12,641 bases of DNA from positions 1 through 12,641 of the forward strand of contig JAQCDI010000035.1 of the NCBI GenBank assembly GCA_027620595.1, given 5' to 3'. Origin of the DNA: Bacteroidota bacterium. Lineage in GTDB: Bacteria > Bacteroidota > Rhodothermia > Rhodothermales > UBA10348. Shown piece by piece: positions 6,576 through 12,575 of this stretch (the first letter of the stretch is position 1; each line of letters starts with the position of its first letter). Below the pieces are notes generated by a model. The model was not told the DNA's origin. It saw nothing but the letters and a program-made list of their open reading frames with translations, and ran no database searches. Position numbers and translations under genes: made by a program.

Positions 6576-6601
6576 GAGTCGCCCTGCCCATGGCAGGACT
6601 C
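6576..6601 (-). repeat. Inverted repeat between rpmD and rplO
   Basis: Core arms cctgcc (6583-6588) and ggcagg (6592-6597) pair around a three-base loop. Outer arms gagt (6576-6579) and actc (6598-6601) pair beyond a three-base bulge. The core is the same CCTGCC...GGCAGG found in the rpsM-rpsK gap. No U-tract follows on the minus strand; rplO begins 10 bases after the structure. Confidence 0.6.
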
Positions 6602-6642
6602 GCTTGGTGTTCAGAATGTCAGCGGACCTGGTCCCTGTGGAC

Positions 6643-6822
6643 TCAGGCGTTTTCGATGCGGACCAGGTGGCTCACTTTGTCCAGCATGCCGCGGATCTGC
6701 GGGCTGTCTTCGTGTTCCACGGTCTGGTTGAGCTTGCGGAGGCCCAGGGCGGCTACAGTTTTTTTCTGCTGAGCCGTGCGTTTGATGACGCTGCGGATCT
6801 GGGTGATTTTGAGCTTGGCCAT
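6643..6822 (-). CDS. rpmD: 50S ribosomal protein L30 (uL30)
   Basis: Small 50S surface protein. I read this 59-residue frame directly: it begins MAKLKITQIRSVIKR, continues through KKTVAALGLRKLNQTVEHEDSPQIRGMLDKVSHLV with the family's Ala-Leu-Gly-Leu-Arg-Lys-Leu core, and ends RIENA before TGA. It sits in the standard place between rpsE and rplO. Length matches the family (about 58-61). The Leu-Gly-Leu-Arg and D-P-Gln-Ile-Arg-Gly-Met elements make the call secure. The ATG is preceded by CTGAC with no Shine-Dalgarno sequence. A 77-base gap with an inverted repeat separates it from rplO. Confidence 0.97.
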   Translation of the reverse strand: MAKLKITQIRSVIKRTAQQKKTVAALGLRKLNQTVEHEDSPQIRGMLDKVSHLVRIENA

Positions 6823-6861
6823 GTCAGGTTCAATTCAGGGTAGATGAAGGAAGCACAATGC

Positions 6862-7392
6862 TCAGCCTTCATATACGCGGGTTAGCGGAATGGAACGGCG
6901 CTTGGCCACTTCCATCGGATCTTCGAGGTTGCGAAGCGCATCCATGGTAGCACCCACCTGGTTGTGCGGGTTGCTCGATCCGAGGGATTTGGACAGGATA
7001 TCCGTGAAGCCGGCGCATTCCAGCACTGCACGCACACCACCGCCGGCGATTACACCGGTACCGTGCGAGGCGGGCTTGAGGAATACGCGACCTGCACCCT
7101 GCTTGCCTTCCACGGGGTGAGGAACCGTGCCACGGCGCATGGGAACGCGTACCAGGTTCTTCTTGGCATCTTCGGTGCCTTTGGCGATAGCGGCGGATAC
7201 TTCGTTGGCCTTACCGAGCCCCGTTCCGACGCTGCCGTTGCCGTCTCCGACCACGACGACCGCATTGAACGAGAAGCGGCGACCACCCTTGACCACCTTG
7301 GCTACGCGGTTCACCGACACGAGACGTTCTACCCATTCAATCTGGGAGTCTCCGGTACGGTCGCGCTGCTGACGATTACTTCCTTTGGCCAT
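6862..7392 (-). CDS. rpsE: 30S ribosomal protein S5 (uS5)
   Basis: 30S protein at the mRNA entry site, involved in decoding fidelity and mRNA unwinding. I place the start at 7392 (MAKGSNRQQRDRTGD), giving 176 residues. A longer reading from 7458 would overlap rplR and adds 22 unconserved residues. The dsRBD-like N-terminal domain reads WVERLVSVNRVAKVVKGGRRFSFNAVVVVGDGNGSVGTGLGKANEV at about 20-65. The C-terminal domain contains KPASHGTGVIAGGGVRAVLECAGFTDILSKSLGSSNPHNQV. The residues around VVKGGRRF are where fidelity and spectinomycin-resistance changes fall in known bacteria; here they look wild type. Confidence 0.98.
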   Translation of the reverse strand: MAKGSNRQQRDRTGDSQIEWVERLVSVNRVAKVVKGGRRFSFNAVVVVGDGNGSVGTGLGKANEVSAAIAKGTEDAKKNLVRVPMRRGTVPHPVEGKQGAGRVFLKPASHGTGVIAGGGVRAVLECAGFTDILSKSLGSSNPHNQVGATMDALRNLEDPMEVAKRRSIPLTRVYEG

Positions 7393-7426
7393 GATTCGTG
7401 TTTTTCGATGTTTCCGGCTTTCCGGT

Positions 7427-7777
7427 TCAGAATGAGAGTCCGCCTTCGCGGGCACCATCGGCGAGTGCCTGCACGCGACCGTGATACTGGTAACCGTTCC
7501 GATCGAACACGATCGAACCGATTCCTTCGGCCTTGGCGGCTTCAGCCAGGGCCTTGCCTACCGCTTTGGCAGCTTCTACCGGATTGGATCCGGAAATGCC
7601 ATCCTGGAGGCTATTGGCGGCCACGATGGTGCGACCATTGAGGTCGTCGATCAGCTGGGCGTACATGTTCTTGTTGGAACGGAATACGCTCAGACGCGGA
7701 CGCTCGGCTGTGCCGAAAATCTTCTTGCGAATGCCCCGCTTGACGCGAGTGCGGCGTTCTTGTTTTGTCGTTGCCAT
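7427..7777 (-). CDS. rplR: 50S ribosomal protein L18 (uL18)
   Basis: 5S rRNA-binding protein of the central protuberance, a partner of L5. The 116-residue product has the basic N-terminus TKQERRTRVKRGIRKKIFG, then the conserved RPRLSVFRSNKNMYAQLIDD at about 27-46, a variable middle, and the signature block AAKAVGKALAEAAKAEGI followed by IVFDRNGYQYHGRVQALADGAREGGLSF. The last block (FDR-G-YHGRV-ALADGAREGGL) is diagnostic. Length is canonical. No Shine-Dalgarno sequence is visible. Its stop lies 34 bases before the rpsE start. Confidence 0.99.
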   Translation of the reverse strand: MATTKQERRTRVKRGIRKKIFGTAERPRLSVFRSNKNMYAQLIDDLNGRTIVAANSLQDGISGSNPVEAAKAVGKALAEAAKAEGIGSIVFDRNGYQYHGRVQALADGAREGGLSF

Positions 7778-7836
7778 GGTGCTGCTGTTCTACCGGAAGA
7801 TTTCCGACCCTCCGGTCTTCGTGCATGGAATGTGGA

Positions 7837-8391
7837 TTAACGGGCTGCGGTCTTGCCGGCCTTGCGACGCACGTACTCGTCCGAGTAACGCACTCCTTTG
7901 CCTTTGTAGGGCTCCGGCGGACGCAGGGAACGGATCTTCGCTGCGACCTGACCGACCATCTGTTTGTCCACCCCTTCAATGAGGATGAACGTGTTCTTTC
8001 CACGCTTGGTATCTACATCGATCTTGATGCCATCCGGCGGAACGAAGTAGATCGGATGGGAGAACCCGAGAGCCAATTCAAGGATGCCATTGGTCACCGA
8101 GGCGCGGAATCCGACCCCGATCACTTCCAGCTCTTTCTTGAATCCTTCGGATACACCCTCAACCATATTGGCCAGCAGCGAACGGTAGAGTCCGTGCATG
8201 GCACGATGGCGCTTCTGCTCGGTCGGACGGGCAACCTGCAGTTCCCCTTCCTCGACTTTCAGGATGATGTCCGGATCAACCTGCAGGGAAAGCTCCCCTT
8301 TCGGTCCGGAAACCGTCACCAGGTTGTTCGATCCGATGGCGACTTTGACAGCGCCGGAAACCGGGATCGGTGCGTTACCCACTCGTGACAT
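7837..8391 (-). CDS. rplF: 50S ribosomal protein L6 (uL6)
   Basis: 50S protein near the sarcin-ricin loop and the factor-binding region. I use the ATG at 8391, giving 184 residues beginning MSRVGNAPIPVSG, the usual uL6 start. The open frame extends 25 codons further upstream, but that stretch overlaps the rpsH end and looks unlike any uL6. The two tandem alpha/beta domains are recognisable: VTVSGPKGELS at about 26-36, then the second domain with GVGFRASVTNGILELALGFSHPI (about 93-115) and the highly conserved RSLRPPEPYKGKGVRY (about 154-169). A weak GAGAGA element precedes the ATG. A six-pair inverted repeat (accgga at 7792-7797 / tccggt at 7811-7816) lies in the gap to rplR. Confidence 0.98.
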   Translation of the reverse strand: MSRVGNAPIPVSGAVKVAIGSNNLVTVSGPKGELSLQVDPDIILKVEEGELQVARPTEQKRHRAMHGLYRSLLANMVEGVSEGFKKELEVIGVGFRASVTNGILELALGFSHPIYFVPPDGIKIDVDTKRGKNTFILIEGVDKQMVGQVAAKIRSLRPPEPYKGKGVRYSDEYVRRKAGKTAAR

Positions 8392-8437
8392 GGTAATTCT
8401 CTCGATGCGTTTCGAATAAGATGATGCTGCGGCCGAT

Positions 8438-8836
8438 CTAGTAGACGATGGCCAGGACTTCCCCACCGATGTGATGGGCGCGCGCTTCTTTGTCGGTCAT
8501 GACGCCACGGGACGTCGAAACAATGGCCACTCCGAGACCACCACGTACACGCGGCAGGTCGTCGGCTCCCGAGTAGTAGCGCAGACCGGGCTTGGAGGCA
8601 CGCTTCAGGTAGCGAATGACAGGGGTTCCGTCTTTGTCGTACTTGAGGTAGATGCGGATGAGTCCCTGCTTACCGTCGTCCACGTTGATGAAACGACGGA
8701 CATAGCCTTTGTCCAGGAGGATCTGCGTGATGGCGCGCTTCAGCTTGGATGCCGGGATGTCGACATGCCGGTGAGCGGCCTGCTGCGCGTTGCGAATACG
8801 CGTCAGGAAATCGGATACGGGGTCTACTACGTTCAT
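8438..8836 (-). CDS. rpsH: 30S ribosomal protein S8 (uS8)
   Basis: Primary binder of 16S rRNA helix 21 and, in enterobacteria, translational repressor of the spc operon. The 132-residue product has an N-terminal domain starting MNVVDPVSDFLTRIRNAQQA and the hallmark C-terminal block SKPGLRYYSG, DLPRVRGGLGVAIVSTSRGVMTDKEAR, GGEVLAIVY. Those C-terminal residues form the RNA-binding surface in the family. Length is canonical. No Shine-Dalgarno sequence is seen before the ATG. Autoregulation by S8 is possible from family knowledge, but no target site was identified in this sequence. Confidence 0.99.
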   Translation of the reverse strand: MNVVDPVSDFLTRIRNAQQAAHRHVDIPASKLKRAITQILLDKGYVRRFINVDDGKQGLIRIYLKYDKDGTPVIRYLKRASKPGLRYYSGADDLPRVRGGLGVAIVSTSRGVMTDKEARAHHIGGEVLAIVY

Positions 8837-8920
8837 TGGGGTAGTTTCGTGTTGCTGCTGGTTCGCACCTTTATGTACTCGGCGCGCCTGGCAACGTGAA
8901 CGATGAGGAAGGACAGTGTC

Positions 8921-9190
8921 CTACCAGGAAGATTTGCGGACACCAGGGATGACACCGGCAAGCGCCATGTCGCGGAAGGCGATACGGCACAGGCCGAAGG
9001 TGCGCAGGTAACCACGGGAACGACCGGTGAGTTTGCACCGGTTGCGCATGCGAACGGGGCTCGCATTCCGCGGAAGTTTCTGCAGACCTTCCCAGTCTCC
9101 TGCTGCCTTGAGGGCGGCACGACGCGCGGCGTATTTCTCCACCATGCGTTTGCGCTTTACCTCGCGGGCTATCCAGCTTTTCTTGGCCAT
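8921..9190 (-). CDS. rpsN: 30S ribosomal protein S14 (uS14), zinc-free form
   Basis: 30S head protein. The 89-residue product begins MAKKSWIAREVKRKRMVEKYAARR and ends with LCRIAFRDMALAGVIPGVRKSSW, the long form typical of the cysteine-poor S14 group. The block RNRCKLTGRSRGYLRTFGLCRIAFR keeps only two cysteines, so the CxxC...CxxC zinc ribbon of the short form is missing and zinc binding is not expected. No Shine-Dalgarno sequence is visible. Its 5' leader shares a 12-base word with the rpmJ leader. The stop codon sits within the small perfect inverted repeat aggacagtgtcct (8910-8922). Confidence 0.98.
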   Translation of the reverse strand: MAKKSWIAREVKRKRMVEKYAARRAALKAAGDWEGLQKLPRNASPVRMRNRCKLTGRSRGYLRTFGLCRIAFRDMALAGVIPGVRKSSW

Positions 9191-9228
9191 TGGTCAGTCG
9201 GGGTTGTCTGTTTGACAGGGTTGATGGT

Positions 9229-9792
9229 TCAGGCCGCGTCGCGACGTACGAAAGGCATACCGAATGCCTTGAGCAGTGCGAGGGCTTCCTCATCGGTTTG
9301 AGCCGACGTCACGAAGGTGACATCGAGTCCGGAGATCGAGCCGACCTGATCGACGTTGATCTCCGGGAATACGATCTGCTCCTTGACGCCCAGGGTATAA
9401 TTACCCCGTCCGTCGAATGAGCGATCCGGAATACCGCGGAAGTCACGAACACGCGGCAGTGCCAGCGTGATCAAACGATCGAGGAACTCATACATGCGCT
9501 CGCCACGAAGCGTGACCGAGGCGCCGATGGGCATGCCTTCGCGGATCTTGAAGTTGGAAACGGCTTTGCGGGCTTTGCGGATCACCGGGTGCTGACCCGT
9601 GATGATGCGCAATTCCTCGACAGCGTCGTCCATTACTTTCTTGTTGGTGGCAGCTTCGCCGACACCCTTGTTGACGCTGATCTTGAGAAGCCGGGGTACC
9701 TGCATGACATTGTCATACTGGAACTGCTTCATGAGCTCAGGCACGATCTCTTCCTGATACTTGCCCTTGAGTCGGGGTACGTAACCGTCCAT
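9229..9792 (-). CDS. rplE: 50S ribosomal protein L5 (uL5)
   Basis: 5S rRNA-binding protein of the central protuberance, contacting the P-site tRNA and S13 across the subunit bridge. The 187-residue product shows the family pattern: LKGKYQEEIVPELMKQF at about 8-24, VPRLLKISVNKGVGEA at 32-47, TGQHPVIRKARKAVSNFKIREGMPIG at about 65-90, LRGERMYEFLDRL, and the well conserved FDGRGNYTLGVKEQIVFPEIN at about 130-150. Length is typical for the family. No Shine-Dalgarno sequence is evident. In Escherichia coli the translational target of the S8 repressor is at the start of this gene; I could not recognise an S8-like site here. Confidence 0.99.
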   Translation of the reverse strand: MDGYVPRLKGKYQEEIVPELMKQFQYDNVMQVPRLLKISVNKGVGEAATNKKVMDDAVEELRIITGQHPVIRKARKAVSNFKIREGMPIGASVTLRGERMYEFLDRLITLALPRVRDFRGIPDRSFDGRGNYTLGVKEQIVFPEINVDQVGSISGLDVTFVTSAQTDEEALALLKAFGMPFVRRDAA

Positions 9793-9843
9793 GGTTTCTG
9801 TTGATTGCTACGCTGTTCGTGAGCGTGGAATTCGTGGGTAGGA

Positions 9844-10200
9844 TCAGCTGTCGAGTTCTTCACCCGTGGAGGCCGCAACGCGGACCCAACGGGAACGACC
9901 CGTGTCAGCATCCTCGATGCGCTTGCGACCGATACGGGTCGGCTCGCCGTTGCTGTCCAGCGGCATCACGTTCGAAGCGTGGATGGACATTTCCTGCTGG
10001 ATGCGACCGCCCTGCGGATAAAGCTGGTTCGGACGCGTGTGACGGACGCGAACGTTCACACCCTCGACGATGACGCGCTCCTTCTCAAGGAAGACCCGGA
10101 GGACCTTGCCTTCCTTACCCCGGTCGTTGCCGGTGATGACGCGGACCATGTCACCTTTGCGGATGTGCAGCTTGTTCTGCTTGTTATGCTTCCGTGGCAT
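9844..10200 (-). CDS. rplX: 50S ribosomal protein L24 (uL24)
   Basis: Assembly-initiating 50S protein that binds the 5' part of 23S rRNA and lies near the exit tunnel. The 118-residue product has a KOW motif at about residues 14-40 (IRKGDMVRVITGNDRGKEGKVLRV), then VIVEGVNVRVRHTRP and the family block GGRIQQEMSIHASNVMPLD at about 75-93. The last part carries RIGRKRIED followed by an extra tail of about 15 residues. The total is a little longer than the usual 100-110. The start is preceded by an A/G-rich stretch (AAGAAAAGAAAA) that could act as an initiation enhancer. Confidence 0.98.
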   Translation of the reverse strand: MPRKHNKQNKLHIRKGDMVRVITGNDRGKEGKVLRVFLEKERVIVEGVNVRVRHTRPNQLYPQGGRIQQEMSIHASNVMPLDSNGEPTRIGRKRIEDADTGRSRWVRVAASTGEELDS

Positions 10201-10216
10201 TGGATTTTCTTTTCTT

Positions 10217-10235
10217 GACGCCCCGAAGGGCTGTC
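10217..10235 (-). repeat. UUCG-tetraloop hairpin between rplN and rplX
   Basis: On the minus strand the RNA would read GCCC-UUCG-GGGC. An outer GAC/GUC pairing extends it past one bulged base. UUCG closed by C-G is an exceptionally stable tetraloop. An A-rich stretch (AAGAAAAGAAAA), not a U-run, follows before rplX, so this is not a standard terminator. Confidence 0.65.
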
Positions 10236-10262
10236 GGCATGGGTTGTTTCAGGCGGTGGGGA

Positions 10263-10631
10263 TCAGAGTACCTCTGGAGCGAGGGACACGATGCGCATGA
10301 ACTGCTTTTCACGCAGTTCGCGGGCCACCGGCCCGAAGATGCGCGTTCCGCGCGGCTCACCCTGCTGGTTGAGCAGCACAGCGGCATTCTCATCGAAGCG
10401 GATGTAGGAACCGTCGGGACGACGGAATTCCTTACGCGTCCGGACCACGACGGCCTTCGACACATCCCCTTTCTTTACGTTGCCGCCAGGGATGGCGGAC
10501 TTGACCGATACGACGATGGTATCGCCCACACGGGCGTAGCGGCGCTTGGAGCCACCGAGAACACGGATGCAGAGCACTTCTTTGGCTCCACTGTTGTCGG
10601 CAACCTTGAGTCTGGATTCTTGCTGGATCAT
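10263..10631 (-). CDS. rplN: 50S ribosomal protein L14 (uL14)
   Basis: Conserved 50S protein on the subunit interface, contacting L19 and forming bridges to 16S rRNA; it is also the docking site of the silencing factor RsfS. The 122-residue product is of canonical length. It begins MIQQESRLKVADNSGAKEV and contains the family blocks CIRVLGGSKRRYARVGDTIVVSVK, KKGDVSKAVVVRTRK, GSYIRFDENAAVLL and GTRIFGPVARELREK, closing with MRIVSLAPEVL. The ATG is preceded by a GAGGT element. It starts the spc cluster by position, although here it runs straight on from rpsQ with no visible promoter. Confidence 0.99.
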   Translation of the reverse strand: MIQQESRLKVADNSGAKEVLCIRVLGGSKRRYARVGDTIVVSVKSAIPGGNVKKGDVSKAVVVRTRKEFRRPDGSYIRFDENAAVLLNQQGEPRGTRIFGPVARELREKQFMRIVSLAPEVL

Positions 10632-10637
10632 GACGTT

Positions 10638-10642
10638 ACCTC
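10638..10642 (-). promoter_or_regulatory. Shine-Dalgarno sequence of rplN
   Basis: GAGGT on the minus strand, six bases before the rplN ATG. This is unusual here because most genes of the cluster lack such a site. Confidence 0.55.
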
Positions 10643-10679
10643 GATTGGCGTTGTCAGCGTGTAGTCTGACCTGAACGGA

Positions 10680-10946
10680 TTACTTGGCGCGCTCGACGAT
10701 TTCAACCAGTCTCCAGCGCTTGTTCTTGCTGAGAGGACGGGTTTCCATGATGCGGACCGTATCTCCTTCGCCCGCTTCATTGTTTTCGTCATGCGCCATC
10801 AGCTTGGTCGTCTGCTTGACAAACTTGCCGTACATCGGATGCTTCATCCGACGCTCGATGGCGACCGTAATGCTCTTGTCCATCTTGCTGCTGACAACAA
10901 GACCGACTCGTTCCTTACGTGCGTTTCTGGTTGTGTTTTCTTCCAT
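10680..10946 (-). CDS. rpsQ: 30S ribosomal protein S17 (uS17)
   Basis: Primary 16S rRNA-binding protein of the 30S body with an OB fold. The 88-residue product has the family signature: RKERVGLVVSSKMDKSITVAIER at about residues 10-32, HPMYGKFVKQTTK at 36-48, HDENNEAGEGDTVRI at 52-66, and the closing ETRPLSKNKRWRLVEIVE. Length is typical. No Shine-Dalgarno sequence is visible before the ATG. Only about 48 bases separate its stop from the rplN start, and a weak five-pair stem lies in that gap. Confidence 0.98.
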   Translation of the reverse strand: MEENTTRNARKERVGLVVSSKMDKSITVAIERRMKHPMYGKFVKQTTKLMAHDENNEAGEGDTVRIMETRPLSKNKRWRLVEIVERAK

Positions 10947-10959
10947 TGTCGTATGGGGC

Positions 10960-10989
10960 TTGGTGAGCCGTTGACCGTTTCCTCACCAA
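10960..10989 (-). repeat. Inverted repeat (8-bp stem) between rpmC and rpsQ
   Basis: Arms ttggtgag (10960-10967) and ctcaccaa (10982-10989) are perfect reverse complements around a 14-base loop. No U-run follows on the minus strand, so it does not look like an intrinsic terminator. Confidence 0.6.
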
Positions 10990-11007
10990 CTACCTTTAAG
11001 GATTTGA

Positions 11008-11211
11008 TCAGGCGGCAGCCGTTGCTTCGAGACGCTCGCGGAGGATGGTCTCAAGCTGGGCTACCAGCCGACGTTTGTGACGGAGGACGAGCGGGTTCTG
11101 AAGGTCAGCAATAGCATGCTGGAACTTCAGCTGGGCAAGCTGCTCACGCTCCTCGGAAATCCGGGTCTGGATTTCTTCTGTGCTCAATTCTCTGATTTCC
11201 TTGGCCTTCAT
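11008..11211 (-). CDS. rpmC: 50S ribosomal protein L29 (uL29)
   Basis: Small 50S protein beside the polypeptide exit tunnel, near L23, where trigger factor and SRP dock in studied bacteria. The 67-residue product begins MKAKEIRELSTEEI, and has the family's two-helix layout with the conserved EREQLAQLKFQHAIADLQNPLVLRHKRR core at about residues 21-48. It ends in a short Ala-rich tail. Length matches the family (about 60-75 residues). The start is supported by the GAGGT element that overlaps the rplP stop. The 61-base gap to rpsQ holds an inverted repeat. Confidence 0.97.
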   Translation of the reverse strand: MKAKEIRELSTEEIQTRISEEREQLAQLKFQHAIADLQNPLVLRHKRRLVAQLETILRERLEATAAA

Positions 11212-11219
11212 GCGGGGCT

Positions 11220-11224
11220 ACCTC
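11220..11224 (-). promoter_or_regulatory. Shine-Dalgarno sequence of rpmC overlapping the rplP stop
   Basis: The minus strand reads GAGGT eight bases before the rpmC ATG, with the first bases shared with the rplP TGA codon. A ribosome finishing rplP would be placed directly on this site, which fits translational coupling. Confidence 0.55.
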
Positions 11225-11645
11225 AGGCTTTGTAGTCCGGTCGAACGACGACCTTGGTTTGAATCGGGAGTTTCTGCTGGGCCCGGCGCATGGCTTCGCG
11301 GGCCAGATCCAGGTCGATACCTCCACCGACCTCGAACAGCACGCGTCCAGGACGGACGACGGCTACCCAGTACTCGGGAGCCCCTTTACCTTTACCCATT
11401 CGGGTTTCAGCGGGCTTCTTCGTAATCGGCTTGTCGGGGAAAATCCGGATCCAGACTTTTCCGGCACGCTTCAGGTGACGAGTCATGGCAATACGCGCAG
11501 ACTCGATCTGGCGGCTGGTAAGACGGCCGGGCTCCAGGGCCTTGATGCCGAAATCACCGAAGCTCACCTTGGCACCACGCGTGGTGTTGCCCTTGATTCT
11601 TCCCTTCTGTACGCGGCGGCGCTTGACGCGCTTTGGCATTAACAT
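11223..11645 (-). CDS. rplP: 50S ribosomal protein L16 (uL16)
   Basis: Late-assembling 50S protein near the A site and the peptidyl transferase centre, contacting 23S rRNA and the tRNA elbow. The 140-residue product begins MLMPKRVKRRRVQKGRIKG, the standard uL16 N-terminus. It carries the family segments FGIKALEPGRLTSRQIESARIA (with one residue changed from the usual G/A pattern), VWIRIFPDKPITKKPAETRMGKGKG and GRVLFEVGG, followed by AREAMRRAQQKLPIQT. Length is typical for the family. The first ATG is chosen because a Shine-Dalgarno sequence sits five bases upstream. The TGA stop overlaps the Shine-Dalgarno-like sequence of rpmC and lies 11 bases before that gene, so the two are probably translationally coupled. 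Confidence 0.98.
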   Translation of the reverse strand: MLMPKRVKRRRVQKGRIKGNTTRGAKVSFGDFGIKALEPGRLTSRQIESARIAMTRHLKRAGKVWIRIFPDKPITKKPAETRMGKGKGAPEYWVAVVRPGRVLFEVGGGIDLDLAREAMRRAQQKLPIQTKVVVRPDYKA

Positions 11646-11650
11646 GGTAT

Positions 11651-11657
11651 TTCCTCT
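11651..11657 (-). promoter_or_regulatory. Shine-Dalgarno sequence of rplP
   Basis: The minus strand reads AGAGGAA five bases before the ATG at 11645. This spacing supports the MLMPKR start rather than the second ATG two codons later. It is one of the few clear Shine-Dalgarno sequences in the cluster. Confidence 0.6.
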
Positions 11658-11703
11658 TCGTTCCGTGCCGGCTCCTACCGGCTTTCAGACAGGTACTCGA
11701 TGA

Positions 11704-12537
11704 TTAGCGATCAGACCGGGGACGGCCGCCGCCACGGCCGGCATTGCGCCCACCACGACCACCACCACCCCGGTTATCCTCCCGACCGCCGCGCGCGTCA
11801 TCACGACCACCGCGGGCATCATCCCGACGGCCACGACGACCACGACCGCGTTCGGGCTCCATCTGCTGCATCTGCTGACGCTGAGCAGCCGAGTTGGGGC
11901 TGAGGTCCGGCTTACCCAGGATCTCCCCGCGGTAAATCCACACCTTGACGCCCGTCGTACCATAGATCGTGAACGCCGTTGCGGTGGAATAATCGATGTC
12001 GGCACGGATGGTGTGCAGAGGCACCCGACCTTCCAGGTACTGCTCCGTACGTCCCATCTCGGCACCACCCAGACGACCGCTGAGGCGGACGCGGACACCT
12101 TCGGCACCCATGCGCATGGCAGCCGTGATGGACTGCTTCATGGCGCGACGGAAGGAAACACGTCCTTCCAGCTGCTGAGCGATGTTCTGGGCAACGAGGC
12201 TCGCATCCAGTTCGGGACGCTTGATCTCGTTGATGTTGATCTGGATGTCCTTGCTCGTGAGTTTCTTGATCTCCTCACGGAGCTTCTCGACTTCGGCGCC
12301 GCCACGACCGATGACCACGCCCGGGCGGGACGTGTGCAGCGTGAGGATCACGCGCTTCGGCGTGCGCTCAATGACGACACGGGATAGACCGGCGCGCTTC
12401 AGACGTGCGGCGAGATAGCTGCGGATTTCATCATCCTCAACCAGTTTCTCGGCGTAGTCCTTTCCGGCGAACCAGTTGGAATCCCATCCCCGGATTACTC
12501 CGAGGCGAAAGCCGATTGGATGCGTTTTCTGACCCAT
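11704..12537 (-). CDS. rpsC: 30S ribosomal protein S3 (uS3) with RGG-rich C-terminal tail
   Basis: Component of the 30S head near the mRNA entry channel. The 277-residue product opens with MGQKTHPIGFRLG, the classic uS3 start. A type-II KH domain lies at about residues 40-110 with the GRGG loop at 77-80. The conserved C-terminal domain runs to about residue 210 (RVPLHTIRADIDYS at 171-184, KVWIYRGE at 198-205). Beyond that is a non-conserved tail of about 65 residues: a Gln/Met-rich stretch (219-226), then Arg/Gly-rich sequence from 230 to the end, including three heptads R-D/E-D-A/N-R-G-G at 238-258. Many bacterial S3 proteins are about 210-240 residues, so this one is long. The ATG has no clear Shine-Dalgarno sequence upstream. 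Family call is certain; the role of the tail is unknown. Confidence 0.98.
   Translation of the reverse strand: MGQKTHPIGFRLGVIRGWDSNWFAGKDYAEKLVEDDEIRSYLAARLKRAGLSRVVIERTPKRVILTLHTSRPGVVIGRGGAEVEKLREEIKKLTSKDIQININEIKRPELDASLVAQNIAQQLEGRVSFRRAMKQSITAAMRMGAEGVRVRLSGRLGGAEMGRTEQYLEGRVPLHTIRADIDYSTATAFTIYGTTGVKVWIYRGEILGKPDLSPNSAAQRQQMQQMEPERGRGRRGRRDDARGGRDDARGGREDNRGGGGRGGRNAGRGGGRPRSDR
11764..11826 (-). repeat. Three imperfect 21-bp tandem repeats inside rpsC
   Basis: The 63 bases encode S3 residues 238-258 as three heptapeptides: RDDARGG, RDDARGG and REDNRGG. Further RGG triplets follow. The first two copies are identical in protein but not fully identical in DNA, so the unit looks old rather than freshly duplicated. 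It is probably a disordered, RNA-binding-like tail. Confidence 0.8.
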
Positions 12538-12575
12538 GGGGTTTGTGCTAGTCTGTCAGGGTAAATGGGGTGGGC

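Noticed and set aside
7393..7458. Longer start for rpsE
   Set aside because: The extra residues overlap the rplR end and the gap; MAKGSNRQQRDRTGD fits the family better.
8392..8466. Longer start for rplF
   Set aside because: The 25 extra codons overlap the end of rpsH and are unlike any uL6 N-terminus; MSRVGNAPIP is the standard start.
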